Part shown: piece after piece, positions 5,942-13,791 of the stretch
How positions within the stretch are numbered: position 1 is the first letter of the stretch
How the letters are laid out: each line of letters begins with the position of its first letter
NCBI GenBank assembly: GCA_944385065.1
Contig: CALWVX010000019.1
Location: 1 to 16,592, forward strand
Length of the DNA stretch: 16,592 bases
Reading direction: 5' to 3'
From: an uncultured Oscillospiraceae bacterium
GTDB taxonomy: Bacteria; Bacillota; Clostridia; Oscillospirales; Oscillospiraceae
Translations under genes and position numbers: made by a program
Notes under the pieces: generated by a model
What the model saw: the letters and a program-made list of their open reading frames with translations, nothing else
What the model was told of the DNA's origin: nothing
Databases searched by the model: none

Positions 5942-6880
5942 ATGCGGGTCCTGGGACTGGATACCAGCAATTATACTACCTCTCTGGCGGTCTTTGACGG
6001 CCGGGAGGGGAGAAATACGGGCCGTCTGCTGTCGGTGCGCCCGGGAGAGCTGGGCCTGCGGCAGAGCGACGCTCTGTTTCAGCATGTCCGACAGCTGCCC
6101 GCCCTCTTTCGGGAACTGGAGAGTGATGGGCTGCTGACGAATTTGTCCGCCGTGGGGGCCAGCACCCGGCCCAGGGCGGTGGAAGGGTCCTATATGCCCT
6201 GCTTTCTGGCGGGAGCCTCTCAGGGAGAGGGGCTGGCCAGCGCGCTGGGCGTGCCTTTTTTTGCCCACTCGCATCAACAGGGACATCTGGCGGCGGCGGC
6301 CTGGTCTGCCGGCTGTCTGGAGCTGCTGGACGCGCCCTTTCTGGCCTGGCATCTGTCGGGCGGGACGACGGAACTGCTGTATGTGGAGCCGGAGGGACCC
6401 ACCGTCCGGGCCAGGGCCATCGGGGGGACCAGCGACATCTCCGCCGGGCAATTCATTGACCGCACCGGCGTACTGCTGGGGCTGCAGTTTCCCGCGGGGA
6501 AGGCGCTGGACGCCCTGTACAGTCAGGCGGATGCCTGCCTGGAGTACAGGGTCAGGCAGAAGGATCTGACATTTTCTCTGTCCGGAATGGAGAACCAGGT
6601 AAAGAAACTGCTGGAGACGGGGGAGCGTCCCGCCAATATTGCCCGGTTTGCGCTGGATACCGTGGTGAGCATTGTCCTGCGGGTGACGCAGGAGGCGCAG
6701 GCGCGATATCCCGGTCTGCCGGTGCTGTGCTCCGGCGGGGTGGCCTCCAATAGCCGGCTGCGCGGCGTGCTGGCACAAAACTGCGGGGCCCTCTTCGCCC
6801 AGCCGCAGTATTCCACCGACAACGCCATGGGAACGGCGATTTTGACCTGGCGGGCCCTGCAGGAGGAGAGGCGCGGATGA
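5942..6880 (+). CDS. TsaD/Kae1-like protein (peptidase M22 family paralogue)
   Basis: A 312-residue member of the ASKHA-fold Kae1/TsaD family, whose main member makes tRNA t6A. Seen: MRVLGLDTSNYTTS at the N-terminus, the metal motif HQQGH (H111, H115), the LSGGTTELL phosphate loop at 138-146, GGVASNSRLR at 265-274, and STDNAMG with likely metal ligand D293. The family's DAAGEAFDK motif is altered to DISAGQFIDR (165-174), and the protein is shorter than typical TsaD (about 335-345). It is therefore more likely a paralogue than the housekeeping TsaD, which I would expect elsewhere beside tsaB/tsaE. The ATG at 5942 is chosen because homology begins there and GGAGG lies 7 nt upstream. Its last bases overlap xseA by 4 nt. 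It occupies the place folD holds in Bacillus. Confidence 0.82.
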   Translation: MRVLGLDTSNYTTSLAVFDGREGRNTGRLLSVRPGELGLRQSDALFQHVRQLPALFRELESDGLLTNLSAVGASTRPRAVEGSYMPCFLAGASQGEGLASALGVPFFAHSHQQGHLAAAAWSAGCLELLDAPFLAWHLSGGTTELLYVEPEGPTVRARAIGGTSDISAGQFIDRTGVLLGLQFPAGKALDALYSQADACLEYRVRQKDLTFSLSGMENQVKKLLETGERPANIARFALDTVVSIVLRVTQEAQARYPGLPVLCSGGVASNSRLRGVLAQNCGALFAQPQYSTDNAMGTAILTWRALQEERRG

Positions 6881-8109
6881 GAGACGAACTCCAGCTGTTC
6901 ACCCCCTCTCAGGTGAATCAATATATCAAGGGCTTTATGGATCAGGACCGGCTGCTGTCCGGCCTTCTGGTGCGGGGGGAGCTGTCCAACTACAAGACCT
7001 ATCCCTCTGGGCACCACTATTTTTCTCTGAAGGACAGTGCCGGAAGCCTGCGGTGCGTCATGTTCCGGGGAGACGCCGCCTCTCTGCGCTTCCGTCCCCA
7101 AAATGGAATGCAGGTAGTGGCCGCCGGGCGGATTACTGTATTCCCCCGGGACGGCCAGTATCAGCTGTACTGCGTCCGGCTCATCCCGGAGGGGGTGGGG
7201 GATCTGCACCTGGCGTTTGAGCAGCTGAAAGAAAAGCTGTACCGGGAGGGGCTGTTTGATCCGGAGCGGAAAAAGCCCATTCCCCGGTTTCCCAATACCA
7301 TTGCCCTGATCACTTCCCCGGCAGGGGCGGCAGTGCGGGATATGCTGCGGATTCTGAGGGCCCGCTGGCCGATGGCCGCAGTCAAAATTCTCCCCGTTCG
7401 GGTTCAGGGCGAGGGGGCGGCCCAGGAGATCGCCGCCGCGATCCGCTGGGCCTGTGAGAACCGGGCAGCCGACCTGATCATTACCGGCCGGGGGGGCGGC
7501 TCCATGGAGGACCTGTGGGCCTTTAATGAGGAGATTGTGGCCCGGGCCATTGATCAGGCGGATATCCCGGTGATCTCCGCCGTGGGGCATGAGCCCGACG
7601 TGACGATTTCTGACTTTGTGGCCGACCTGCGGGCAGCCACTCCGTCCAATGCCGCCGAGCTGGCGGTGCCGGACCAAAGTGAGATCCGCGCCGGCCTGCG
7701 GACCTGTGGGGAGCGCATGGCTTCCGGAATGCGCGCCCGTCTGGATCGGGAGCGGCGGACTCTGAACCGTCTGTCTGCCAGCAGAGCCATGACAGAGCCT
7801 GCCTCCTACTTCAAGGAGAAGCGGCTTCTGCTGGACTACGAGAGCGGACGGCTGGTCCACGCCATGGAGCGGACGGTGGGCATACAGCGGGAACGTCTGG
7901 CCAAGCTGGCTGCGGCTCTGGATGCCATGAGCCCGCTGAAGGTGCTGGGCCGGGGTTATTCCATTGCCCGCAAAGGGGATGGGACTATTATCTCCTCGGT
8001 CCGGGACGCGGAGCCGGGGGAGAAATTCCGGCTGCGGGTGGCCGACGGCGAACTGGACTGTGCTGTGAGTCCGACCCCCGAAGAGCACGGCGAGATTGGA
8101 ATGATTTGA
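6877..8109 (+). CDS. xseA: Exodeoxyribonuclease VII large subunit
   Basis: XseA is the catalytic and DNA-binding subunit of ExoVII, which degrades single-stranded DNA to oligonucleotides from either end. At 410 residues it is slightly short of E. coli's. Residues about 5-100 are the OB-fold (VRGELSNYK, GHHYFSLKD). The catalytic domain carries D155 (AAVRDML), R205 in GRGGGS at 204-209, EDLWAFNEE at 211-219, and H238 and D241 in SAVGHEPDVTISDFVAD. These match the residues reported as essential in E. coli, at the same numbers. A helical stretch (about 265-355) and a short C-terminal strand region follow. AGGAGGAGAGG precedes the ATG. It overlaps the upstream gene by 4 nt (ATGA); xseB follows after 15 nt. 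Confidence 0.96.
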   Translation: MRDELQLFTPSQVNQYIKGFMDQDRLLSGLLVRGELSNYKTYPSGHHYFSLKDSAGSLRCVMFRGDAASLRFRPQNGMQVVAAGRITVFPRDGQYQLYCVRLIPEGVGDLHLAFEQLKEKLYREGLFDPERKKPIPRFPNTIALITSPAGAAVRDMLRILRARWPMAAVKILPVRVQGEGAAQEIAAAIRWACENRAADLIITGRGGGSMEDLWAFNEEIVARAIDQADIPVISAVGHEPDVTISDFVADLRAATPSNAAELAVPDQSEIRAGLRTCGERMASGMRARLDRERRTLNRLSASRAMTEPASYFKEKRLLLDYESGRLVHAMERTVGIQRERLAKLAAALDAMSPLKVLGRGYSIARKGDGTIISSVRDAEPGEKFRLRVADGELDCAVSPTPEEHGEIGMI

Positions 8110-8124
8110 GAGGAGAGTGGTCCC

Positions 8125-8358
8125 ATGGCCGCCAAAAAGCTGACATTTGAACAGTCCATGGCCCGTCTGGAGGAGATCGTGGACCTGCTGGAGCGGGGAG
8201 ACGCTCCCCTGGAACAGGCGATGGCGCTCTTTGAGGAGGGGGCCAAGCTGCTGCGGGAGTGCACGGCCCGGCTGGACCAGGCGGAACAGAAGGTCACCCT
8301 GCTCACCGTGGACCAGGCGGGGCAGGCGTCGGAGACGGAATTCCAGGGGGATATGTGA
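8125..8358 (+). CDS. xseB: Exodeoxyribonuclease VII small subunit
   Basis: A 77-residue protein of typical XseB length and pattern: LTFEQSMARLEEIVDLLERGD, then PLEQAMALFEEGAKLLRECTARL, and a short variable tail. These form the two helices that wrap the XseA helical region to build active ExoVII. GAGAGGAGAG lies upstream of the ATG. It sits between xseA and ispA, as in most Firmicutes; the stop is one base from the ispA ATG, so the two are probably translated in a coupled manner. Confidence 0.95.
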   Translation: MAAKKLTFEQSMARLEEIVDLLERGDAPLEQAMALFEEGAKLLRECTARLDQAEQKVTLLTVDQAGQASETEFQGDM

Positions 8359-8359
8359 C

Positions 8360-9238
8360 ATGGAAAAAGACTTTACAGTGCAGATGAAGCGGGATCAGGA
8401 ACTGATTGAGCGTGCGCTGTCGGAGGTATTCCGGGACGGCGAGCGGTATGCCGACCTCCAGGAGGCCATGGAGTACTCTCTGCTGGCCGGGGGCAAGCGA
8501 ATCCGGCCGGTGCTCACGCTGGAGACCTGCCGGCTGTGCGGAGGAGAACCGGCGCAGGCCCTGCCTTTTGCCTGCGCTGTAGAGATGATCCATACCTATT
8601 CTCTGATTCACGATGACCTGCCCGCCATGGATGACGATCAGCTGCGTCGCGGCCGCCCCACCAACCATGTGGTGTATGGAGAGGCGACCGCTATTCTGGC
8701 GGGCGATGGTCTGCTCACCGCTGCCTTTGAGGAACTGACCCGGGCCGAGCTGCCCGCGGACCGGGTGGTGGAGGCGGTGGCCTGTCTGTCCCGGTGCGCC
8801 GGTCCCGCCGGCATGGTGGGCGGCCAGGCACTGGATATGGCCGGAGAGGGGCGGGGGATGACCCGCTCGGAATTGGAACAGCTCCAGAGCTTGAAAACCG
8901 GGGCGCTGATTTCGGCCGCGGCGCAGCTGGGCTGCATCGCGGCGGGGGGAAGCCGGGAGGATCGGGACCGGGTGCGCGCCTATGCTCAGGCCCTGGGGCG
9001 GGCTTTTCAGGTTCGGGATGATATGCTGGACGTCATCAGCTCCGATCAGGAGTTGGGAAAGCCGGTGGGCTCTGATCAGGCCAACGAAAAATCCACCTTC
9101 GTCACCGCTCTGGGCCTGGAGGGCTGTCAGCGGCTGGTGGACGAATTGACCGGTCGGGCGGTGAAGGCCATAGAGGGCTTTGAACAGCCGGACTTCCATA
9201 TCTGGCTGGCGGAAAGTCTGGCAAAGCGAATGAAGTAA
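8360..9238 (+). CDS. ispA: (2E,6E)-farnesyl diphosphate synthase
   Basis: IspA condenses dimethylallyl/geranyl diphosphate with isopentenyl diphosphate to farnesyl diphosphate, the precursor of undecaprenyl and other prenyl lipids. The 292-residue protein shows AGGKRIRP (43-50), the first Asp-rich motif DDLPAMDDD (85-93) followed by RRGRPTNH, GGQALDM (154-160), and the second Asp-rich motif DDMLD (220-224), where most relatives have DDILD. The residues just before the first motif (HTYSLIH) closely match E. coli IspA (HAYSLIH), which favours a C15 product. The ATG at 8360 is preceded by AGGGGG about 9 nt away. Isoprenoid genes PAP2-like and dxs follow. Confidence 0.94.
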   Translation: MEKDFTVQMKRDQELIERALSEVFRDGERYADLQEAMEYSLLAGGKRIRPVLTLETCRLCGGEPAQALPFACAVEMIHTYSLIHDDLPAMDDDQLRRGRPTNHVVYGEATAILAGDGLLTAAFEELTRAELPADRVVEAVACLSRCAGPAGMVGGQALDMAGEGRGMTRSELEQLQSLKTGALISAAAQLGCIAAGGSREDRDRVRAYAQALGRAFQVRDDMLDVISSDQELGKPVGSDQANEKSTFVTALGLEGCQRLVDELTGRAVKAIEGFEQPDFHIWLAESLAKRMK

Positions 9239-9278
9239 TCGGATTCCTCGGAGAGAAAAAGAAAGGGGAGAGAATGAA

Positions 9279-9734
9279 ATGCGGGATGGATTTCTGACCG
9301 GAAACCTGCCGCTGGACTTGGCTATTCTGGCCTGGTTTGCGGCGCAGCTTATCAAGACCGTGATCAACCTGATCCGCGGACAGAAACTGGCGCTGGGCCG
9401 GATGCTGGGCAGCGGCGACATGCCCAGTTCTCACTCCGCATTCATCTGTGCCGCCACCGCTTCAATCGGACAGATCTGCGGATGGCGGGATCCGCTGTTC
9501 TCTCTGTCGGCGGCTATGGCCCTGGTGGTCATGTACGACGCATGCAATGTGCGGCGGGCCGCGGGCGAACAGGCCAAGCTGCTCAACTATCTGGTGGACC
9601 ACTGGGAGGAGCTGCCCCAGGAGTTCAAGGAGAAAAAGCGACTGAATGAACATCTGGGACATACGCTGCCCCAGGTGCTGATGGGTGCTCTGCTGGGGAC
9701 GGTCATCGGCCTGGCAGGGCCGGTTCTGCTGTGA
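9279..9734 (+). CDS. Divergent PAP2 family (DUF212) membrane protein
   Basis: A 151-residue integral membrane protein of the DUF212 family, distantly related to PAP2 lipid phosphatases and often called YuiD-like. Seen: hydrophobic segments around 12-32, 55-67, 73-86 and 131-150, the phosphatase-like GDMPSSHSA with H52, MYDACNVRRAAGEQA at 85-99, and the closing EHLGHTLPQVLMGALLG with H125 and H128. GGGGAG lies 8 nt before the ATG. Its place between ispA and dxs suggests work on a prenyl (di)phosphate or another lipid phosphate at the membrane, but this is inference; the family's reaction is not known to me. It lies 40 nt after ispA and 44 nt before dxs, with no terminator on either side. Confidence 0.88.
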   Translation: MRDGFLTGNLPLDLAILAWFAAQLIKTVINLIRGQKLALGRMLGSGDMPSSHSAFICAATASIGQICGWRDPLFSLSAAMALVVMYDACNVRRAAGEQAKLLNYLVDHWEELPQEFKEKKRLNEHLGHTLPQVLMGALLGTVIGLAGPVLL

Positions 9735-9778
9735 TGGATACCGGCAGGACGGATAACAAAAGGTGAGGGATCACGGTT

Positions 9779-11674
9779 TTGACGATGAGAGAGGAAAATA
9801 AATTCCACCCCCTGCTGGCGGAAATCGGAGATCAGGAGGGGGTCGCGCTGTGTGCCCAGCTGCGCCGGGAACTGGTGGAAGACGTGTCCCGAACCGGCGG
9901 ACATTTGGCATCCAATCTGGGGGCGGTGGAGCTGACGGTGGCCATTCACCGGGTGTTCGATACCCAGGTGGACCGGCTGGTATTTGACGTAGGTCATCAG
10001 TGCTATCTCCACAAGATGCTCACCGGCCGCCGGGATCAGATGTCCACTCTGCGGCAGCTGGACGGAATCGCCGGATTCCCCAAGCCGGCGGAGAGCGGCC
10101 ACGACGCCTTCATTGCCGGCCACGCCTCCAATTCGGTGGCGGTGGCTCTGGGCATGGCGCGGGCCCGGCAGGTGACAGGGGAGGACTATAAGGTCCTGGC
10201 CCTCATCGGAGACGGGGCGCTCACCGGCGGGCTGGCCTATGAAGGGCTGTCCGCCGCGGGAGGCTGCGGACAGCAGCTGCTGGTGATCCTCAACGACAAC
10301 GGAATGTCCATCACCTCCAACGTGGGGGGAGTGGCGCAGCATCTGGCCCGCCAGAGACTGCGTCCCCAGTATCTGGCCTTCAAAAAGCGGTATCAGAAGA
10401 TGATGGGAGCCACTCGGCCCGGTCGGGCGGCCTACCGGGTGATCCATCAGGTAAAGCAGGGGTTGAAGCAGAGCATGCTGCCGTGCAGCATGTTTGAAAA
10501 TATGGGATTTCGCTATCTGGGTCCGGTAGACGGCCACAATCTGGCCGACCTGACCAGCATTCTGCGATATGCCCGGCAGCTGAACGAGCCGGTCCTGCTC
10601 CACGTCAAGACTGTAAAGGGGAAAGGCTTTCTCCCTGCGGAAGAAAATCCGGACGCCTTTCACGGAGTTGGCCCCTTTGATCCCATCACCGGACAGCTCC
10701 GTTCCAGCGCGGGAGAGACGTTCTCGTCCCATTTTGGGGAAACCATGGTGCGCTTGGCCCGGGCGGACAGCCGGGTGTGTGCCATTACCGCCGCCATGAC
10801 CGGAGGAACGGGGCTGGAGGAATTTTCCAGGCAGTTTCCCAGCCGCTTTTTTGATGTGGGGATTGCCGAGGGCTGTGCCGTCTCCATGGCGGCCGGTATG
10901 GCAAAGCAGGGAGCGGTCCCGGTATTCGCGGTATACTCCACCTTTCTCCAGCGCTCCTATGACATGCTCCTTCATGACGTGTCGCTTCAGAATCTCCATG
11001 TGGTGCTGGGGGTGGACCGGGCCGGTCTGGTGGGGGAGGATGGAGAGACCCACCAGGGGCTGTTCGACGTGTCCTATCTGGACAGTATTCCCAATATGAC
11101 GGTTTTGGCGCCCGCCAGCTATGCCGAGCTGGATGAGATGCTGGAGCGGGCGGTGTGCCGCATGGACGGTCCGGTGGCGGTGCGCTATCCCCGGGGCGGT
11201 CAGGGGGAATACAGCGGCTGTGCCGGAGAGGAACCGGCTTCTCTCTTGATGAGTGGGAGTGATCTCACCCTGGTGGGCTATGGAGTGGGGATCAACCAGG
11301 TTCTGGAGGCCGCCCGGCTGCTGGCCGGACAGGGAGTCCGGACCGAGGTGGTCAAGCTGAATCAAATCACCCCGCTGGTCCCCGATCTGGTGCTGTCCTC
11401 CGTCCGCAAGACCGGACGCATGGTGGTGGCGGAGGAGTGCGCGGCGTCGGGCTGTGTGGGAATGCGGCTGGAGGCCGCCCTGCAGGGGGCGGGGATTTCC
11501 GCCAGATGTGCACTGATTCACTGCGGAGCAGGCGTTGTTCCTCATGGAGCGGTGTCTCAGCTGAGAAAAAAACTGTCCCTGGACGGGAACGGAATTGCGG
11601 CAAAGGCATGGGAGGTGCTGGGCAATGGCAAAACAGCGGCTGGACGTGGCGCTGACACAGCGGGGGCTGGCTGA
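9779..11674 (+). CDS. dxs: 1-deoxy-D-xylulose-5-phosphate synthase
   Basis: Dxs joins pyruvate and glyceraldehyde 3-phosphate with thiamine diphosphate, the first step of the MEP isoprenoid route. The 631-residue chain has TGGHLASNLGAVELT (H42), DVGHQCYLHKMLTGRRD, the ThDP/Mg motif GDGALTGG (144-151) to NDN (172-174), PVDGHN (249-254), and VDRAGLVGEDGETHQG (412-427). The catalytic Glu is E364 in GIAEGCAVSMAAG, where most Dxs proteins read AEQHAV, so Cys366 replaces the usual His. TTG at 9779 is chosen as start because AGGTGAGGG lies about 10 nt before it; the in-frame ATG at 9785 would be about 16 nt away. The last 16 codons overlap tlyA in another frame and give a low-complexity tail. E. coli Dxs is 620 residues. 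Confidence 0.94.
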   Translation: MTMREENKFHPLLAEIGDQEGVALCAQLRRELVEDVSRTGGHLASNLGAVELTVAIHRVFDTQVDRLVFDVGHQCYLHKMLTGRRDQMSTLRQLDGIAGFPKPAESGHDAFIAGHASNSVAVALGMARARQVTGEDYKVLALIGDGALTGGLAYEGLSAAGGCGQQLLVILNDNGMSITSNVGGVAQHLARQRLRPQYLAFKKRYQKMMGATRPGRAAYRVIHQVKQGLKQSMLPCSMFENMGFRYLGPVDGHNLADLTSILRYARQLNEPVLLHVKTVKGKGFLPAEENPDAFHGVGPFDPITGQLRSSAGETFSSHFGETMVRLARADSRVCAITAAMTGGTGLEEFSRQFPSRFFDVGIAEGCAVSMAAGMAKQGAVPVFAVYSTFLQRSYDMLLHDVSLQNLHVVLGVDRAGLVGEDGETHQGLFDVSYLDSIPNMTVLAPASYAELDEMLERAVCRMDGPVAVRYPRGGQGEYSGCAGEEPASLLMSGSDLTLVGYGVGINQVLEAARLLAGQGVRTEVVKLNQITPLVPDLVLSSVRKTGRMVVAEECAASGCVGMRLEAALQGAGISARCALIHCGAGVVPHGAVSQLRKKLSLDGNGIAAKAWEVLGNGKTAAGRGADTAGAG

Positions 11675-12437
11675 GAGCCGGCAGAAGGCCCAGGCCCTGA
11701 TTATGGCCGGTGAGGTCTATGTGAATGGTCAGAAGCAGACCAAGGCCGGCGCTCCGGTGAAAGAGGAGGACGCCCTGGAGGTGCGGGGAAAGGCCCTGCC
11801 CTATGTGAGCCGGGGCGGATTGAAGCTGGAAAAGGCCATGCAGGTGTGGCCTATTGACTTGAAGGGAGCGGTCTGCGCCGATATCGGCGCCTCCACCGGC
11901 GGCTTTACCGACTGTATGCTCCAGAATGGGGCCAAGCTGGTCTATGCGGTGGATGTGGGCTATAATCAGCTGGACTGGAAGCTGCGGACCCACCCTCAGG
12001 TGGTGTGCATGGAGCGCACCAACGCCCGCTACCTGACCCGGGAGCAGATTCCGGAGACGTTGGATTTCTTTTCGGTGGATGTCTCCTTTATCTCGTTAGG
12101 GCTGATTCTGCCCGCCCTCCGGCCTCTGATCCGGGAGGGAGGGCAGGCGGTCTGTCTGGTCAAGCCCCAGTTTGAGGCGGGCAGGGAAAAGGTAGGCAAG
12201 CATGGAGTGGTTCGGGACCCCGCTGTCCATCTGGAGGTGCTGGAGCGGTTTTTAGAGCATGCCGGTCAGGCTGATTTCACTGTAAAGGATATTACCTTTT
12301 CGCCGATAAAGGGCCCGGAGGGCAACATCGAGTACCTGGGCTATCTTCAGGCCGGCCAGTGTCCCGCAGGCGCGGTGAACCTGCCTGCGCTGGTGGAGCA
12401 GTCCCACCACGCCTGGAATGAGGAGGAGGGCCAATGA
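11625..12437 (+). CDS. tlyA: TlyA/YqxC family S4-domain RNA methyltransferase (or hemolysin-like)
   Basis: A 270-residue protein with an N-terminal S4 RNA-binding domain (RLDVALTQRG, SRQKAQALIMAGEVYVNG) to about residue 60, then an FtsJ-type Rossmann methyltransferase: VSRGGLKLEKA, the SAM loop DIGASTGGFTDCML at 86-99, and the candidate tetrad K67, D152, K180 and E236. Mycobacterial TlyA 2'-O-methylates rRNA and confers capreomycin sensitivity; the substrate of the Firmicute YqxC form is not settled. The start at ATG 11625 fits the family N-terminus and has GGAGG 9 nt upstream, although it lies 50 nt inside dxs. Its stop overlaps the nadK start (ATGA). It holds the same place as yqxC in Bacillus, between dxs and argR. 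Confidence 0.93.
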   Translation: MAKQRLDVALTQRGLAESRQKAQALIMAGEVYVNGQKQTKAGAPVKEEDALEVRGKALPYVSRGGLKLEKAMQVWPIDLKGAVCADIGASTGGFTDCMLQNGAKLVYAVDVGYNQLDWKLRTHPQVVCMERTNARYLTREQIPETLDFFSVDVSFISLGLILPALRPLIREGGQAVCLVKPQFEAGREKVGKHGVVRDPAVHLEVLERFLEHAGQADFTVKDITFSPIKGPEGNIEYLGYLQAGQCPAGAVNLPALVEQSHHAWNEEEGQ

Positions 12438-13306
12438 AAGTTGTACTCAGCTCCAATCCCTATCGGGACCGCGGGCTGCGGGCGGCGCTGGAGGCGCGGG
12501 ACATCCTGGAGCGGGCCGGGGCACAGACCGTTTTGTGCCTGCCCTTTCAGCCCCGAAAGGGAGACCGGTTGGAACTGCCCCGGCGGGAGAAGCTCACCGC
12601 GCTGGAGGAGGAACTGCCCTCCGCCGACCTGCTCATCTGCTTCGGCGGGGATGGGACCATTCTCCATGCCGCCCGGGATGCCACCCTCCATGACATTCCC
12701 ATTTTGGGCGTGAACATGGGCAGCATGGGGTTTATGGCCGAGCTGGAGCGCAGCGAGCTGTCCATGCTGGCCTGTCTTCCCGGAGGGAATTTCTCCATTG
12801 AAGAGCGGATGATGCTGGACGTGAGGGTCCGGCGGGGGAACAAGGAGCTGCTGTCCGATCTGGCGCTGAATGACGCGGTGATCTCCAAGGGTTCCATGGC
12901 CAGGGTGGCGGAACTGGAGGTGCTGGCCGACGATATGGAAGTGGCCAGCGTCATGGGGGACGGAGTGATTGTGGCGACGCCCACCGGGTCTACCGCCTAC
13001 TCCATGTCCGCCGGAGGCCCTATTGTGGAACCCACCTCCAAATGCCTGATCTTTACTCCGGTGTGCGCCCATCAGCTGGCCGCCCGGGCCATGGTGCTGG
13101 ACGCGAACCGCCGGGTTACGGTCCGGGTGCCCAGGACCATGCGGAAATACCTGTTTTTATCGGTAGACGGCGGCAAGGCCGTCCGTCTGGGGGGCGGAGA
13201 CCGGGTGGAGATTACCTGCGCCAGCCGCTTCACCCGCCTGGTTCGGCTGACCGGCCGCAGCTTTTATCAGATCATCAATCAGAAGTTGGGAGGGATCTCG
13301 CCGTGA
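12434..13306 (+). CDS. nadK: NAD kinase
   Basis: NadK phosphorylates NAD to NADP with ATP or polyphosphate. The 290-residue protein has the FGGDGT motif at 70-75 (catalytic D73), GVNMGSMGFMAE, LNDAVISKG and the long conserved GDGVIVATPTGSTAYS stretch followed by MSAGGPIV. GVNMGSMGF varies slightly from the usual NLGxLGF. GGAGGAGGG sits directly upstream of the ATG. It overlaps tlyA by 4 nt and argR by 4 nt (GTGA), so translation of the three is likely coupled. nadK between tlyA and argR is a clostridial arrangement absent from Bacillus subtilis. It makes the NADP used by the Dxr step of the MEP route and by NADP-linked enzymes. Confidence 0.96.
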   Translation: MKVVLSSNPYRDRGLRAALEARDILERAGAQTVLCLPFQPRKGDRLELPRREKLTALEEELPSADLLICFGGDGTILHAARDATLHDIPILGVNMGSMGFMAELERSELSMLACLPGGNFSIEERMMLDVRVRRGNKELLSDLALNDAVISKGSMARVAELEVLADDMEVASVMGDGVIVATPTGSTAYSMSAGGPIVEPTSKCLIFTPVCAHQLAARAMVLDANRRVTVRVPRTMRKYLFLSVDGGKAVRLGGGDRVEITCASRFTRLVRLTGRSFYQIINQKLGGISP

Positions 13307-13755
13307 AGAACGCCAGACAGGAGGAGATCGTCAGGATTATCCAATCCATGGAGATTGAGACGCAGGACCAGCTGCTGGAGGTGTTGCGCAGCCGGGGATT
13401 CTCCACCACCCAGGCCACCATTTCCCGGGACATCAAGGATTTGCGCATGGTCAAGGAGCTGACCGGGAACGGCGGCTATCGCTATGCCATGTCGGACCGC
13501 AAGACGTCCGCCGCCGCGGACACCCGGCTCCGGAATATTTTCAAGGAGGGGGTGGTTTCCGCCGAGGTGGCCCAGAACATTGTGGTGGTGCGCACCATGC
13601 CCGGTCTGGCCTCCGCGGCCTGCTCCGCCCTGGACGGAATGGAAATTGAGGGAATGGTGGGCAGTCTGGCGGGAGACGACACAGGCATTCTCATTATGCG
13701 GGACAGTGCCTATGCCCAGCAGTTTGTGGGGGAGATCCACAAGCTGCTGAAATAA
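13303..13755 (+). CDS. argR: Arginine repressor ArgR/AhrC
   Basis: A 150-residue regulator that senses arginine and, as a hexamer, represses arginine synthesis and can activate its breakdown. The N-terminal winged helix-turn-helix has ATISRDIKDL at 38-47 (S41-R42 recognition pair). The C-terminal oligomerisation and arginine-binding half has GLASAACSALD (101-111) and GSLAGDDTGIL (120-130), where most relatives read GTIAGDDTIL, so the arginine loop appears one residue longer. The start is GTG at 13303, overlapping the nadK stop; GGGAGGG lies 8 nt before it and homology begins exactly there. I saw no clear ARG box inside the window. Confidence 0.95.
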   Translation: MKNARQEEIVRIIQSMEIETQDQLLEVLRSRGFSTTQATISRDIKDLRMVKELTGNGGYRYAMSDRKTSAAADTRLRNIFKEGVVSAEVAQNIVVVRTMPGLASAACSALDGMEIEGMVGSLAGDDTGILIMRDSAYAQQFVGEIHKLLK

Positions 13756-13791
13756 CCTGCGGATACATCGCACGGAAAGGAGGGGGAGTCC

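Noticed and set aside
6523..8361. A 612-codon minus-strand open frame opposite the TsaD-like gene, xseA and xseB, with similar long frames opposite ackA (1306-2424) and dxs (9587-11545).
   Set aside because: Same GC-bias shadow effect; no ribosome site or family resemblance, and each lies over intact conserved genes.
13756..13791. Search for a LexA/SOS operator before recN.
   Set aside because: Only 36 nt separate argR and recN and no GAAC-type dyad was seen; recN seems to follow operon transcription.
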